From: Aminithiophilus ramosus
GTDB lineage: Bacteria > Synergistota > Synergistia > Synergistales > Aminithiophilaceae
Assembly (NCBI RefSeq): GCF_018069705.1
Contig: NZ_CP072943.1
Location: forward strand, 2,233,453 to 2,297,452
Direction: 5' to 3'
Length of the DNA stretch: 64,000 bases
A program made the position numbers and the translations under genes. The notes beneath the pieces are model-generated. The model was not told the DNA's origin, did not search any database, and worked only from the letters and a program-made list of their open reading frames with translations. Numbering within the stretch: position 1 is the stretch's first letter; every line of letters begins with the position of its first letter. Below are positions 26,651-35,699 of this stretch, piece after piece.

Positions 26651-27796
26651 CTAGATGCAGGCCGGTTCGAAGAAGAGGTCGTTCTCTTCGAAGCGGGTGA
26701 AGCGGAAACGGTGGACGTCGATGAAGGGCTTTTCGCCGTTGACGAACTCGGCCATGATCCGACCCACGGAGGGGCCGAACTGGAGACCGTGTCCGCTCCA
26801 GCCGCAGTCGAGGTAGAATCCCTCGACGGGCGTGGGACCGACGATCGCCTGAAAGTCGGGCGTGTTGTCGTAGGGCCCCGTCCACTGGCGGACGATACGC
26901 ACGCCCGAGAGGATGGGCATCTTGGCGATGACCCGCGTCGTCACCTCTTCCAGGAAGGGCCAGCCCGATTCGTAGGAGGTGTCCTTGGCCTCTTCCGGGT
27001 TGCCCCAGCCGAACATGAAGGTCCCGTTGGGGCACTGCTTCCAGTAGCTGCCGTCGTCGAGGCAGAGCGTCATGGGATGGCGCATGCGCTCGACGGGCTC
27101 GGTGATGAGGATCTGGTGCCGCTCGGGCTCGATGGGAACCTCGAGACCGACCCACCTGCCCACGTCGACGCTCCAGGGTCCGGCGCAGCAGACGACGGAA
27201 TCGGCCTCCCAGTCGCCTTGGCTCGTGTGGACGCCGGCGGCCCTGCCGTTTTTCATGATGATCCCCGTGACGGAGGTCTTCTTGTGGATCGCGGCGCCGA
27301 GGCGTTTGGCGGCGTCGGCATAGGCGAAGCAGAGGGTGTGGGGATTGACGTGACCGTCCAGCTGGCAGAAGCTGGCGCCCAGCATGCCCTCCAGGTTGAG
27401 GTGGGGCGCCACCCGGTGAATCCCCTCGGGCGTCAGGAGCTCCGTTGGGGAACCGAGGGACTGCTGAAGCTTGACGTTTTTCTCGAGCTGGTCGAGCTGG
27501 CACTCGGAGTAGGCGATCCAGAGGTAGCCGGCGGGATCGTACTCGAGGTCGGCCTCGTACTCGAGCTCCTTCTGAAGCCGAGGAATAACTTCCATATTAT
27601 ATTGGGCCAGACGGCAGTTGACCTCCGTGCCGAACTGGTAGCGGAGACCGGCGGCGCTGCGGCCACTGCCCCCGGAGGAGATGTAGTCTCTCTCGAAAAG
27701 GGCGACTTTGAGCCCCTTCTTGGCGAGGTGATAGGCCGTGGAGCATCCGTGCACGCCACCACCGATGACGGCCACGTCTACGCGATTGCTGCCCAT
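26651..27796 (-). CDS. FAD-dependent D-amino-acid dehydrogenase subunit (DAO family, beta type)
   Basis: 381 residues. DVAVIGGGVHGCSTAYHLAKKG is the ADP-binding N-terminus; SGGSGRSAAGLRYQFGTE is the FAD-contact loop of sarcosine oxidase-like enzymes; the C-terminal LDCGWSGHGLQFGPSVGRIMAEF is typical. First gene of a five-gene operon (DAO, 2Fe-2S, FAD, 4Fe-4S, BFD). With the racemase at 23285 the best reading is D-proline or D-hydroxyproline oxidation; sarcosine or an opine are alternatives. ATG at 27796 follows a purine-rich AAAGGGGGAAAA. Confidence 0.88.
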   Translation of the reverse strand: MGSNRVDVAVIGGGVHGCSTAYHLAKKGLKVALFERDYISSGGSGRSAAGLRYQFGTEVNCRLAQYNMEVIPRLQKELEYEADLEYDPAGYLWIAYSECQLDQLEKNVKLQQSLGSPTELLTPEGIHRVAPHLNLEGMLGASFCQLDGHVNPHTLCFAYADAAKRLGAAIHKKTSVTGIIMKNGRAAGVHTSQGDWEADSVVCCAGPWSVDVGRWVGLEVPIEPERHQILITEPVERMRHPMTLCLDDGSYWKQCPNGTFMFGWGNPEEAKDTSYESGWPFLEEVTTRVIAKMPILSGVRIVRQWTGPYDNTPDFQAIVGPTPVEGFYLDCGWSGHGLQFGPSVGRIMAEFVNGEKPFIDVHRFRFTRFEENDLFFEPACI

Positions 27797-27904
27797 GCAG
27801 ATTTTCCCCCTTTAACGCTAACGGGTACTCTCTAGATATCTATCATGATAACGAAGGTATTTTCGGATCGGGGATGAATTTTGACCGAAAAGCGGGGAAG
27901 TTCA

Positions 27905-28070
27905 CACGGCAGGAGGACGGTCCCAGCAACCGCGCGACCGCGGGCTGGACCAGAGGGAACGCCTGTAGGCGTCGGGATTATAGGCAAATGTAGGGTTCTG
28001 CATCTGTCTGCCGCCTCCCGGGTAACCCCGACCGAAAGGCTCGGGGAAGTTAAGTTTCCTAACTAGTTGT
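27905..28070 (-). other. Candidate structured leader RNA upstream of the dehydrogenase operon
   Basis: 110-270 bases before the DAO start, on the minus strand. Nested stems: CGGCAG with CTGCCG (closing stem), ACGCCT with AGGCGT, and GGTCCAGC with GCTGGGACC containing CCGCG/CGCGG. Upstream is CCCCGA with TCGGGG around a TTTCGG-type loop. I compared the consensus cores of common riboswitches from memory and none fits. It may be a cis-regulatory RNA or an independent small RNA. Confidence 0.3.
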
Positions 28071-28315
28071 ATTCTGAAGCCTCGGGGCACATATGTCAAA
28101 CATGTACTTGTTTTCTCAAATGCACACGACAACTCTTCCCGACTCGGTCCAAGCGTTGATAACGCACCTTTGAGCCCTCATGCGAGAGCAGCCCCCCTGG
28201 TGGACGCCATTGCAAAGACTATTCGAGGATTCAAGTCAGCTAAAGTCAGACTGCCATCGATCTCTCCCGGTCCGCGAGGTGAACTTCTTGCTTTCGTCAA
28301 TCAACCGAAAACGCC

Positions 28316-28455
28316 CTCCGATCGGCAGGCAGAAACAGGGTGGAAGTCCATCGCCCCGACCAGGAGGCGCCTGGGGGGCGGAGGCGGCTCCCTCGACCCC
28401 GCGCCGACGAGGTGATTGGAACGGACCTTGAATCGGCGGATTCGGGCGCCCTCGC
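28316..28455 (+). repeat. Dispersed repeat, copy A (left of the AT-rich island)
   Basis: About 140 bases that match 35477-35637 in the same orientation, with clear blocks such as GATCGGCAG, AGGAGGCG, CCTTGAATCGG and GGATTCGGGCGC. A short stem CCTCG-N12-CGAGG is kept in both copies. Possibly a non-autonomous mobile element or a degenerate intergenic repeat. Between 27897 and 28316 and from here to 28650 no gene is evident. Confidence 0.6.
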
Positions 28456-29037
28456 TCAGATTCCCCACAGAGCCGGTCCCGTTGTCCTTTCAGAATGTGC
28501 TGCCGAAGAGGCAGTGGCCCCGGGGAGCCGGGAAGCGCCGTTTCTCTCCCCTTTCCGTTGTGCAGGAAACATTTGTTCGGCCCCGGGAAAATTCCGACCA
28601 CCACCGACTTGATGTTGTCGTAACCACACTCCCCGGCGGCTGACGGATCGACGCCTCTCTATTTCATGTAATTTATAAAAAAGAGGGTATAAGGCGCACG
28701 TCGACACAAAAAAGACGTGGAACTCCCGGCAACACCCTGCTTTCGTCGTTGAGCCGCACAACAAACGCAACAGAGGTGAGGTGCCTATGAATTCCACGTC
28801 CAAGTCGCATCATTGCCTGTTCAAGAAAAACCTAGCACTAAATTTAAAAATCGCGAAAAACGCCCACTCCACCATTAAAAAACTAAGAACAAAACACCAT
28901 GACAAAAATCGAGGACAAGATAAAAGACTCAAGTTAATTCTTATTGACCTTATCAGCTTGAAAACAAGAAACACAAACAATTAACATCATTTTTAAAAAC
29001 AAAATATTAAAAATATGTCTAAGTTAATAATTAAATT
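28456..29037. other. Gene-poor left junction of the AT-rich island
   Basis: Base composition drops sharply near 28650. An open frame 28781-28984 (67 codons) has GAGGTGAGG upstream, but its Lys/Asn/Thr-rich content looks like chance in AT-rich DNA. I report no gene here. Confidence 0.4.
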
Positions 29038-29430
29038 TTATTTTCCAGCATTAGGAGAGGGAAGGATAAAATTGGGCGAGCCTTCAGTCAAGGCAGGAAG
29101 ACTAACCATAACTGAATTCTTAAAACCAATTTTTACGGATTCTTCTATAATTTTTAGCGTTTCTCCGTTTTGATCAACAATTTCAACTTTTATCTTCAAA
29201 AAAGGTCCTCTTGAAAGGACAACATCCCTATCTCCAGCAGCTAGCTCTAAAATATTGCCATTACCAACAGAAACTTTTAATTTTGCTATAGGCTGATATG
29301 TTTTTCCGTCTATAATACTTGATTTGTTGTCCACAAAAACCTGATGTTCTTTGCCTATATAAAAAAGAAAAACCCCTAAAAAAATAAGAAAAACGATCAA
29401 TCCAGATCTATATTTATTTATTCTAGCCAT
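29038..29430 (-). CDS. Small membrane-anchored protein of unknown function, last gene of DUF3798-type transporter operon
   Basis: 130 residues. One N-terminal transmembrane segment (about 8-25, SGLIVFLIFLGVFLFYI), then a beta-rich extracytoplasmic domain. I do not recognise a characterised family; the position 15 bases after the permease suggests an accessory transporter subunit. Codon use is AT-rich like the neighbouring permeases. Confidence 0.7.
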   Translation of the reverse strand: MARINKYRSGLIVFLIFLGVFLFYIGKEHQVFVDNKSSIIDGKTYQPIAKLKVSVGNGNILELAAGDRDVVLSRGPFLKIKVEIVDQNGETLKIIEESVKIGFKNSVMVSLPALTEGSPNFILPSPNAGK

Positions 29431-29444
29431 AAGTTTTCTCCTTT

Positions 29445-30548
29445 CTAGATAACGCCACGAAGATCTTTGCGTGAGCGCTCTCTATCTTTGTATCGCTTCC
29501 ATGCATGAAGCACCAAGGCTATTGCAATTATCCCATATGAAATAAACACTCGGAAATACTCGCCAAGCTGAGCTTGTCCAATTAGTTGCTTACCGGCCAT
29601 AGGCGAAACGACAAACATGAGATGAAACAAAATAACTCCCAAAAAAACATTAGAAATACTGGCTTTGCTTACCGTAGCTCCTCCGATCAGCAAAGCTGCT
29701 ATAGAAAACATCCCAGCTTGATCATGACTGTTGTAAGTATTAAGAGTGCCGATATTCTGCAAAAATATAACTTGGCCATAGCAAGCCAAAACAGTAGAAA
29801 TAACCATAGCAATAATTCGAGTTCTTTCTACTGGAATTCCAGCTGCATCAGCAACAGCCATATCTTGGCCTACGGCTCGCATATCTTGACCTAATTTTGT
29901 CTTTCCAAACCAAATTATAAATAGACAGAACAAACCAATCACCAAATAAGTACCCCAAGGAACATTAGCTCCCAAAATTGGAACAGGAATGATTTTATCT
30001 AAAACCTGTCGCACTCCTGTCAGGCTAATGGCGTTACGAATTCCATAGCCTCGCGAAAGGAGTAACTGTGGATTACTGACGGGAATAAACCATCCCATGA
30101 TATATAGCACTACAAACTGATAAATCCCGTTGACAAAAAAACCGAGGATATAAGACGTGACCATCTCTCTCCCCTTGGCCCTGTTGAGAACGGCGCCGCA
30201 CATCCAACCTAATACCATGGCGATGGGAGTACCGACAAGACAGGCCAGGAGGACTCCCGGTAATCCGGCCACACCCCAATCGGTGACGAGAATAAGGCCG
30301 ACTTGTCCTGCCATGGCTCCCAAAACCATACCGAAATTCAATCCCATCCCGGCCGAAATCGGGATGAGCAGAGACAGAACCAAGAAGGAATTTCGAGCCA
30401 ACCTCGTCATCATTTCTTGAACGAGATAGGAAGCCGAGAACCCCGAAAGGGGAATGGCAACCATGGACAGGAAGATAAAAACAAGAGGAACTGCATTGTT
30501 GACTAAAAGACGCATAACTTTTTCGCGAGAAGTCTCCTTATTGGTCAT
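29445..30548 (-). CDS. ABC transporter permease (BPD_transp_2, ribose/nucleoside/branched-chain type)
   Basis: 367 residues, about nine hydrophobic helices. GMGLNFGMVLGAMAGQVGLI and AVGQDMAVADAAGIPVERTRI (the ATPase-coupling loop) are typical. ATG at 30548 overlaps the previous stop. Gene composition is mosaic: the middle part (about 30170-30420) is visibly GC-richer than the rest. Paired with the permease at 30545. Confidence 0.9.
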   Translation of the reverse strand: MTNKETSREKVMRLLVNNAVPLVFIFLSMVAIPLSGFSASYLVQEMMTRLARNSFLVLSLLIPISAGMGLNFGMVLGAMAGQVGLILVTDWGVAGLPGVLLACLVGTPIAMVLGWMCGAVLNRAKGREMVTSYILGFFVNGIYQFVVLYIMGWFIPVSNPQLLLSRGYGIRNAISLTGVRQVLDKIIPVPILGANVPWGTYLVIGLFCLFIIWFGKTKLGQDMRAVGQDMAVADAAGIPVERTRIIAMVISTVLACYGQVIFLQNIGTLNTYNSHDQAGMFSIAALLIGGATVSKASISNVFLGVILFHLMFVVSPMAGKQLIGQAQLGEYFRVFISYGIIAIALVLHAWKRYKDRERSRKDLRGVI

Positions 30549-31588
30549 CTCTTAACCTGCACCTTTCTCGTAAGAGCGTAAAGGATCATGCCGTTACTGA
30601 CAATTATTCGAATAACCTCAGACATGTCTGTCTGCATAAGGCTGTTGATAACGGAAGGCGTCATAGTCAAGATGCCTTGAAAGAGAAAAGTTCCAACAAT
30701 AACGTTTAATAGTGAAGCCTTGTTAACTGAAGCGCCTCCCAAAAGAACAGCCGCCACCGCTGGGAAAGCCATGTAAAAAGGCCCCATATAGAGCTGAATA
30801 AATCCAAAAGATTGCTGATAGACCAGAATACCTATAGCTCCCAAAACAGTAGAAAGTATTACGGAAAGAGTTCTCATTTTGTCTATATCAATACCAGAAG
30901 CACGGGCAAATTCAGGATTACTGCCAACGGCAGTCATAGCCGTCCCCACTTTGGTATGGAAGAAAGACCACACCAGAAAACACATAAAAGCAAGAAAAAG
31001 AAACATCCCAGTAGGAAAATAAAGCTTTCCAATCTGAAAAGATCCAAAATCCGACAAAATGCGAATCCAAAAATTTTCGACAGAAATAGTGGTTCGCAAT
31101 CCCGTTCCCCCGTATCCCCAGACCATGACAGGACTTTTATAGGGCAACAAGAGCCAGGCCATGCACATGAGCGCAACGGAGGAAAATCCGACATAGGTCG
31201 CAATCATCATTTCGTCGCCCTTGACGTGGTTCAACAAGAGACCGTAACCCCACCCCAGGAAAATAGCCAGGACGACGGCGATAACCATAGCCAGAAGGAA
31301 ACCCGAAAGCCCCGTCAGGTTAGCCTCGACGCTCGTCACCGCACCTACCAGTCCGGCAATGATTCCCAAGGGAAGGCCAAAATTCAAGCCACAACCCGAC
31401 TGAATCATCGGAACTAGAGCCAACACCATGACACCGTTCATCCCTACGCGAACGAAAGTATCCGACAGAGACGTATCTACCCGCACTCTGACAAATGGAG
31501 CAATCACAAAAAGAGAAAGCAAGAAAAGGCCTATAATAACTCGAGGCCAGCCAGCAGCTTCAACAAAAGCCTTAAATCTGTTATGCAC
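30545..31588 (-). CDS. ABC transporter permease (BPD_transp_2), second subunit
   Basis: 347 residues, about nine helices. QSGCGLNFGLPLGIIAGLVGAV parallels the first permease, and TAVGSNPEFARASGIDIDKMR is its coupling loop, so the two are ancient paralogues. GTG at 31588 overlaps the ATPase stop by 8 bases. A GC-richer patch (about 31190-31440) again covers the part after the N-terminus. Confidence 0.9.
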   Translation of the reverse strand: MHNRFKAFVEAAGWPRVIIGLFLLSLFVIAPFVRVRVDTSLSDTFVRVGMNGVMVLALVPMIQSGCGLNFGLPLGIIAGLVGAVTSVEANLTGLSGFLLAMVIAVVLAIFLGWGYGLLLNHVKGDEMMIATYVGFSSVALMCMAWLLLPYKSPVMVWGYGGTGLRTTISVENFWIRILSDFGSFQIGKLYFPTGMFLFLAFMCFLVWSFFHTKVGTAMTAVGSNPEFARASGIDIDKMRTLSVILSTVLGAIGILVYQQSFGFIQLYMGPFYMAFPAVAAVLLGGASVNKASLLNVIVGTFLFQGILTMTPSVINSLMQTDMSEVIRIIVSNGMILYALTRKVQVKR

Positions 31589-33194
31589 AGGGAATCACCT
31601 TCTCTTCTGCGTTTTTACCGCTACCTGACATCAACAGACCGAATTCTTCGGCAGGAGCCGATGGGCTTAAAATGCCCTCGATCTTCCCCTCGCTGACGAT
31701 GGCGATGCGATCACATATGGAGCGAAGTTCTTCCAATTCAGAACTTGTCATAATGATTGTGGTGCCCTGTTCCTCATTGACTCTCCTGAGCGTATCAAGG
31801 ACCAGTCTTTTAGCTCCTACATCAATTCCTCTAGTGGGCTCGGAGACAAAAAGGATCTCCGGATCGACACAAAAAGCCTTGGCCAAACAGACCTTCTGCT
31901 GATTTCCCCCAGAAAGCTCAATGGCCCTCTGACGACTTCCAGTACATCGAATCTGGAGAGAGTCAATATACTCCTCTGCACATGCCTTTATTGCAGCGTC
32001 ATCGCGCCACTGCACCCATCCCCCCAGAAAGCCTTTGACATAGCGGCCGTGAACCTGCATGGCTGTAAAGGCTATATTCCAGTCTATGGGCTCCTGCAAC
32101 AACAGGCCCACGCCTCGACGGTCTTCGGAAACAAAGGCCATTCCCGAGGCAAGAGCCAGTTTGGGATCGTTCAGACGAACTTTGTTACCCTTCAGGGACA
32201 CCGTTCCACCTGAGGTAAAAAGACCCATAATCCCATTGGGAATTCCCAACTTGCCCTGCCCGGCCAGACCCCCGATTCCGAATATTTCGCCCTTGTGGAC
32301 ACAAAACGAGACATCCCTCACCGTTTCTCCTGGCATATCTACCCAAAGATGCTCCACTTCCAGAACAGGATCACCTAAATTGCGTTTAACTGATCGCCTG
32401 TCCGATGGATCTTCTACTTTACGCCCAACCATCCATTGGGCTATCTGCCGTACGGAAACGCCACATGCCGGAACATCTTGAATAATTTGCCCATCCCGCA
32501 GAACAACTACCTTATCGCATAGATCAATGACTTCCTGAAGGCGATGAGAAATAAAAATTATAGAAATACCGCGAGAAGCCAGCTTCTTTAAAGCAGATAA
32601 TAAAATTTGAGCTTCAGTTTCGGTCAAAACTGCCGTAGGCTCATCTAGAATAAGCAATTTCATTTGAGTTCGATCTAATTCGCGAGCAATCTCCGTAAAT
32701 TGCTTATGTCCCACAGGCATTTCACTAGTAAGCGTTTCCGGGTCCAAATCCACACCAAGAGTTTCAATAGCACGAAGAGCACGAGCCCTCATGCTAGGAC
32801 GGTCCAATGTAGATATTCGCTCTCCAAAGAAATTCACCATAGGGTTGGATTTGAAGGATTCTCGATTAAGCAGAATATTCTCAGCCGCCGTAAAACCTGG
32901 AATCAGCGAGAATTCCTGGTGAACCATACCAATTCCAGCTTCTAAAGCATCAAATGGATTAGAAAAATGAATTTTAGATCCATTAAACAAAACATCTCCA
33001 TCAAATCCGCCAGTCTCATGAATATCAGGCATACCGAAAATAATTTTCATTAAAGTTGACTTTCCCGCACCGTTTTCCCCGACTAGCCCAAGGATTTGTC
33101 CAGGATCTAAAGAAAAGCTCACATCAGAAAGAACTCGATTGCCAAAAAAATCTTTACCGACATGGTTCATCTGCAAAAGAGGAATTCCCGTCAT
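31581..33194 (-). CDS. ABC transporter ATP-binding protein with two nucleotide-binding domains (sugar/nucleoside type)
   Basis: 537 residues. First domain: Walker A GLVGENGAGKSTLMK, Walker B LLILDEPTAVLT; its signature position MPVGHKQFTEIA is the usual degenerate form. Second domain: degenerate Walker A GIGGLAGQGKLG, intact signature LSGGNQQKVCLAKAF, and SEPTRGIDVGAK. This asymmetry is normal for RbsA/YufO-like proteins. ATG at 33194 with GAGGTGAGGGG. Separated from the binding-protein gene by about 500 bp and a terminator. Confidence 0.92.
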   Translation of the reverse strand: MTGIPLLQMNHVGKDFFGNRVLSDVSFSLDPGQILGLVGENGAGKSTLMKIIFGMPDIHETGGFDGDVLFNGSKIHFSNPFDALEAGIGMVHQEFSLIPGFTAAENILLNRESFKSNPMVNFFGERISTLDRPSMRARALRAIETLGVDLDPETLTSEMPVGHKQFTEIARELDRTQMKLLILDEPTAVLTETEAQILLSALKKLASRGISIIFISHRLQEVIDLCDKVVVLRDGQIIQDVPACGVSVRQIAQWMVGRKVEDPSDRRSVKRNLGDPVLEVEHLWVDMPGETVRDVSFCVHKGEIFGIGGLAGQGKLGIPNGIMGLFTSGGTVSLKGNKVRLNDPKLALASGMAFVSEDRRGVGLLLQEPIDWNIAFTAMQVHGRYVKGFLGGWVQWRDDAAIKACAEEYIDSLQIRCTGSRQRAIELSGGNQQKVCLAKAFCVDPEILFVSEPTRGIDVGAKRLVLDTLRRVNEEQGTTIIMTSSELEELRSICDRIAIVSEGKIEGILSPSAPAEEFGLLMSGSGKNAEEKVIPCA

Positions 33195-33633
33195 GCACCC
33201 CTCACCTCGTTTTTCTTGTCAACCAATTTAAAAGTATTCTATTTTACTTCCCTGCAAGCTTTTTGTTTTATTAATTTTTAATCATATTGGATCACAAGTC
33301 TTCGCATTGTCTCAATTCTCTTTACTAGATATCGTACTCTAAAATATGATATTTTGTCTACTGTCCGTCGGAGGGTGATGCAATTCAAATAAATCAATTA
33401 TTTTAAAAACAAAAACACGGCGGACTCTTTTTGTGCATTTCCCTTGGCTCCATATAGGCTACAGCCCCCCACAAGGGTTATGTTTGAGGTTTCGAGACCG
33501 CCAAACATCGTCCGAGGGAGGGCTTAACCACAGAGGCACGACACCACGAGGGACACTCGGAAGAACGTCAGAGACTCGAAGACCACCGACATCGGCGAGA
33601 GGAAACACCCTACATAACCCTACATAATAAAGA
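33195..33633. other. AT-rich intergenic region between binding protein and ATPase genes
   Basis: No gene. On the minus strand TTGTGA, 17 bases, TTAATA (about 33294 down to 33266) is a possible promoter for the ATPase-permease part. ACCCTACATA is repeated in tandem near 33608-33627. A segment with TTAACCACAGAGGCAC (about 33521-33536) resembles a motif seen in dispersed repeats of other environmental bacteria; from memory only. Confidence 0.35.
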
Positions 33634-33670
33634 TGGCAAGGAGAAGCCGAACATCGACCTTCCCCTTGCC
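33620..33670 (-). terminator. Terminator after the DUF3798-type binding protein gene
   Basis: Minus strand stem GGCAAGGGGAAG with CTTCTCCTTGCC (33659-33670 with 33635-33646, one mismatch) followed by an AT-rich ATCTTTATTATG. It lies 20 bases after the stop and probably tunes down expression of the downstream ATPase and permeases. Confidence 0.6.
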
Positions 33671-33689
33671 ACGTCGCTCACCGAAAAGG

Positions 33690-34883
33690 CTACATGTTCT
33701 TAAACTTTTCGGGAACCTCAACGGAGGTGGTATTCAGGTAACCCTTGCCGAAAATGTACGTATCCTGATAAACCAAAACAAAATTATTCATCTTGACGCT
33801 GGTCTTGGCATCGACGTAGGCGTTGCCGTTCCACTGAGCTCCCGGCGTGTACTTGGCATAGCAGTCCCAGAGGTCGTTCAGGTTGCCCAAAGTGGCCTTG
33901 CCTTCCGTGATTCTCTTGCCGTACTCGGTCAGAGCGCAAACGGTGCTCCACCCGTAGGAGAAGGCCCAAGTCCCCATGCGACCCGCTCCGCCTTCGTCGA
34001 TAACCACTTTCTCGACCTTCTTCAGGATGGCGGGCCAATCTCCCTTTTCGGCCGAAAGATCGATTCCGAAAGCACCGGGATACCCCATGATGGGAGAGGG
34101 AAGGTCAGGCTCGACGAAGAGGGCTCCGTACTTGGCGACCTGCTTCAGCAGCGGCTCGGTCTGTCCGTCGTTGGTGCAGAAGAAAACCGTGTCTTTTCCG
34201 TATTTGTCGATCCAGGCCGGGACTTTCTCGAGGATGAACTGCTGAGCTCCAGCCATGCCGACGTCAGAGGTGGGATCGGGAGCCGTCTCGAAGGCAAAGG
34301 TCAATCCCAGTTCCTTGCAGGCTTCCTCCATGATGTTGCGGCGCCGCGAAAGGAGCTCGTAGCTCATGTGGCGAGGGAAAGAAATATGCACAAACGTCTT
34401 GGCGCCCAATTCCTTGGCGGAATGAATGATCAGATAGCCACGGACGATGTTATCGACACCGATGGCAAAATCAGCCGCGCCGCCAATGACGTTGGGATCT
34501 TCCTGAGGTTCACCGGCGAAGCAGAGGATATCATCGCGTTTTTCATGAATCCGGCGGAAAGCCTCCGAGGTGCCGGGGATGGCGTCGTCGACGATGACGA
34601 CCTTCATTTTCGGGTCATCGGCAAAAGACGTGATCTGAGTGATCGTGGTCTCCATTTCCGACATGAAATTGTCCGGCATGGTGACGTGCTTGATCATGCC
34701 TCCATTGGCGACATCCCCGTACTCCTGCAGCATGCGCTCCGCCCCGCGCAAGGTATCCTCTGCCTGCGACACCGTCAACGTAGCGATCCCGATGTGGAAT
34801 GCCGGTTCCTCCGCGAAAGCACATGAAGCCAGAAGCAAGAATAGCATCCCACCAAGCAACAGTGCTGCCCAACGCCTCATCAT
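33690..34883 (-). CDS. Periplasmic substrate-binding protein, DUF3798 type
   Basis: 397 residues. Signal peptide MMRRWAALLLGGMLFLLLAS-CAFA; a Cys near the cleavage site could also make it a lipoprotein. The body (FHIGIATLTVSQAEDTLRGAE, HVTMPDNFMSEMETTITQI, VIVDDAIPGTSEAF) fits the DUF3798 group of binding-protein-like proteins; substrate unknown. ATG at 34883 with GGAGGT 8 bases upstream. GC content is clearly higher than that of the permeases it serves. Confidence 0.82.
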   Translation of the reverse strand: MMRRWAALLLGGMLFLLLASCAFAEEPAFHIGIATLTVSQAEDTLRGAERMLQEYGDVANGGMIKHVTMPDNFMSEMETTITQITSFADDPKMKVVIVDDAIPGTSEAFRRIHEKRDDILCFAGEPQEDPNVIGGAADFAIGVDNIVRGYLIIHSAKELGAKTFVHISFPRHMSYELLSRRRNIMEEACKELGLTFAFETAPDPTSDVGMAGAQQFILEKVPAWIDKYGKDTVFFCTNDGQTEPLLKQVAKYGALFVEPDLPSPIMGYPGAFGIDLSAEKGDWPAILKKVEKVVIDEGGAGRMGTWAFSYGWSTVCALTEYGKRITEGKATLGNLNDLWDCYAKYTPGAQWNGNAYVDAKTSVKMNNFVLVYQDTYIFGKGYLNTTSVEVPEKFKNM

Positions 34884-35476
34884 AGCCCTACACCTCCGAC
34901 GCTTAAGATTGATAAAACCCTTACTCAAGGTTAAGCGTCGGAGCCTTCGTTGTCAACAGGCAAGAAGGTTGAGATGTATTATATTTCTGTAGAGCATTTC
35001 TATTGACTAAACTAATTATTGTTTGTCGCGACCACGAGAACCGCATCCCCAGCCGCAGCCGAGCGCTTCGCTCTCGTTTTGTTTAGCTTGATACCTGATT
35101 GTTTTTGTGTTACCTGTCATGGCAAAGGCTCCGTTTTTCGTATTTTAGTTAAATATCAAAAATCCCACGCCGAGCACAGGTCCTCCTTACTCTTCATTCG
35201 AGAGGAATCCCTGATACAGCACGGTTCAGCGGTTACACGGCCTCCACCTCTGGGAGTTATGGGGCAAAACCCGCTCTCCCCAACCCCATTCTAAAGAGAA
35301 CCCGCCTCACCGCCTCCCCAAAGTCCCGTTCACCTTGGAACCCGAGTTTTTCAGATGGTCGAGCTCCCCCCTTCGGAAAGCAAGAGAGGCTTCTCAAAAT
35401 CCCTTTTTCCTAAACCTGCCGAAAGGCGAACGACCTCAAAAGGCCTTTCGCCCATGCGCTTCCAGGGGACGCCACC
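34884..35476. other. Gene-free right flank of the island
   Basis: AT-rich up to about 35170, then rising to the chromosomal level. The binding-protein promoter should lie at 34884-35000 on the minus strand but I cannot fix it. No tRNA, integrase or attachment site is visible. Confidence 0.35.
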
Positions 35477-35637
35477 TCGATCGGCAGACAAAAGCAGGAT
35501 GGGCATCGGCCCGGTCAGGAGGCGTCTGGAGGACGGAGACGGTTGCCTCGAACCCTCACCGGCGAGGGGATTGGAGCGGTCCTTGAATCGGTGGATCCGA
35601 CGACGCCTGTCCTGAAGAGCCTGCGGATTCGGGCGCT
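35477..35637 (+). repeat. Dispersed repeat, copy B (right of the AT-rich island)
   Basis: Same orientation as copy A (28316-28455) and alignable over most of its length, with an extra segment of about 30 bases after GAATCGGTGGAT. The inner part GCCTCG-N12-CGAGGGGATTGGA superficially looks like a CRISPR repeat, but there is only one unit. The two copies bracket the low-GC transporter operon. Confidence 0.6.
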
Positions 35638-35699
35638 CAAACCCGTCTCCCCTTCCGGGGCCGGTGACGGTACAATGGAGGAAAGGGGGAGGATCTGCC

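Noticed and set aside
27905-28070. Known riboswitch classes (TPP, FMN, glycine, cobalamin, Moco, SAM)
   Set aside because: I compared the conserved cores from memory on both strands; short resemblances such as CCTCCCG...GAAAGG do not keep the surrounding architecture.
28781-28984. 67-codon open frame in the AT-rich junction
   Set aside because: Low-complexity Lys/Asn/Thr content, no homology I recognise, and AT-rich DNA with few stops by chance in this frame.
35540-35580. CRISPR-like repeat core in copies A and B
   Set aside because: Only one unit per site, no spacers, and similarity extends well beyond the core on both sides.
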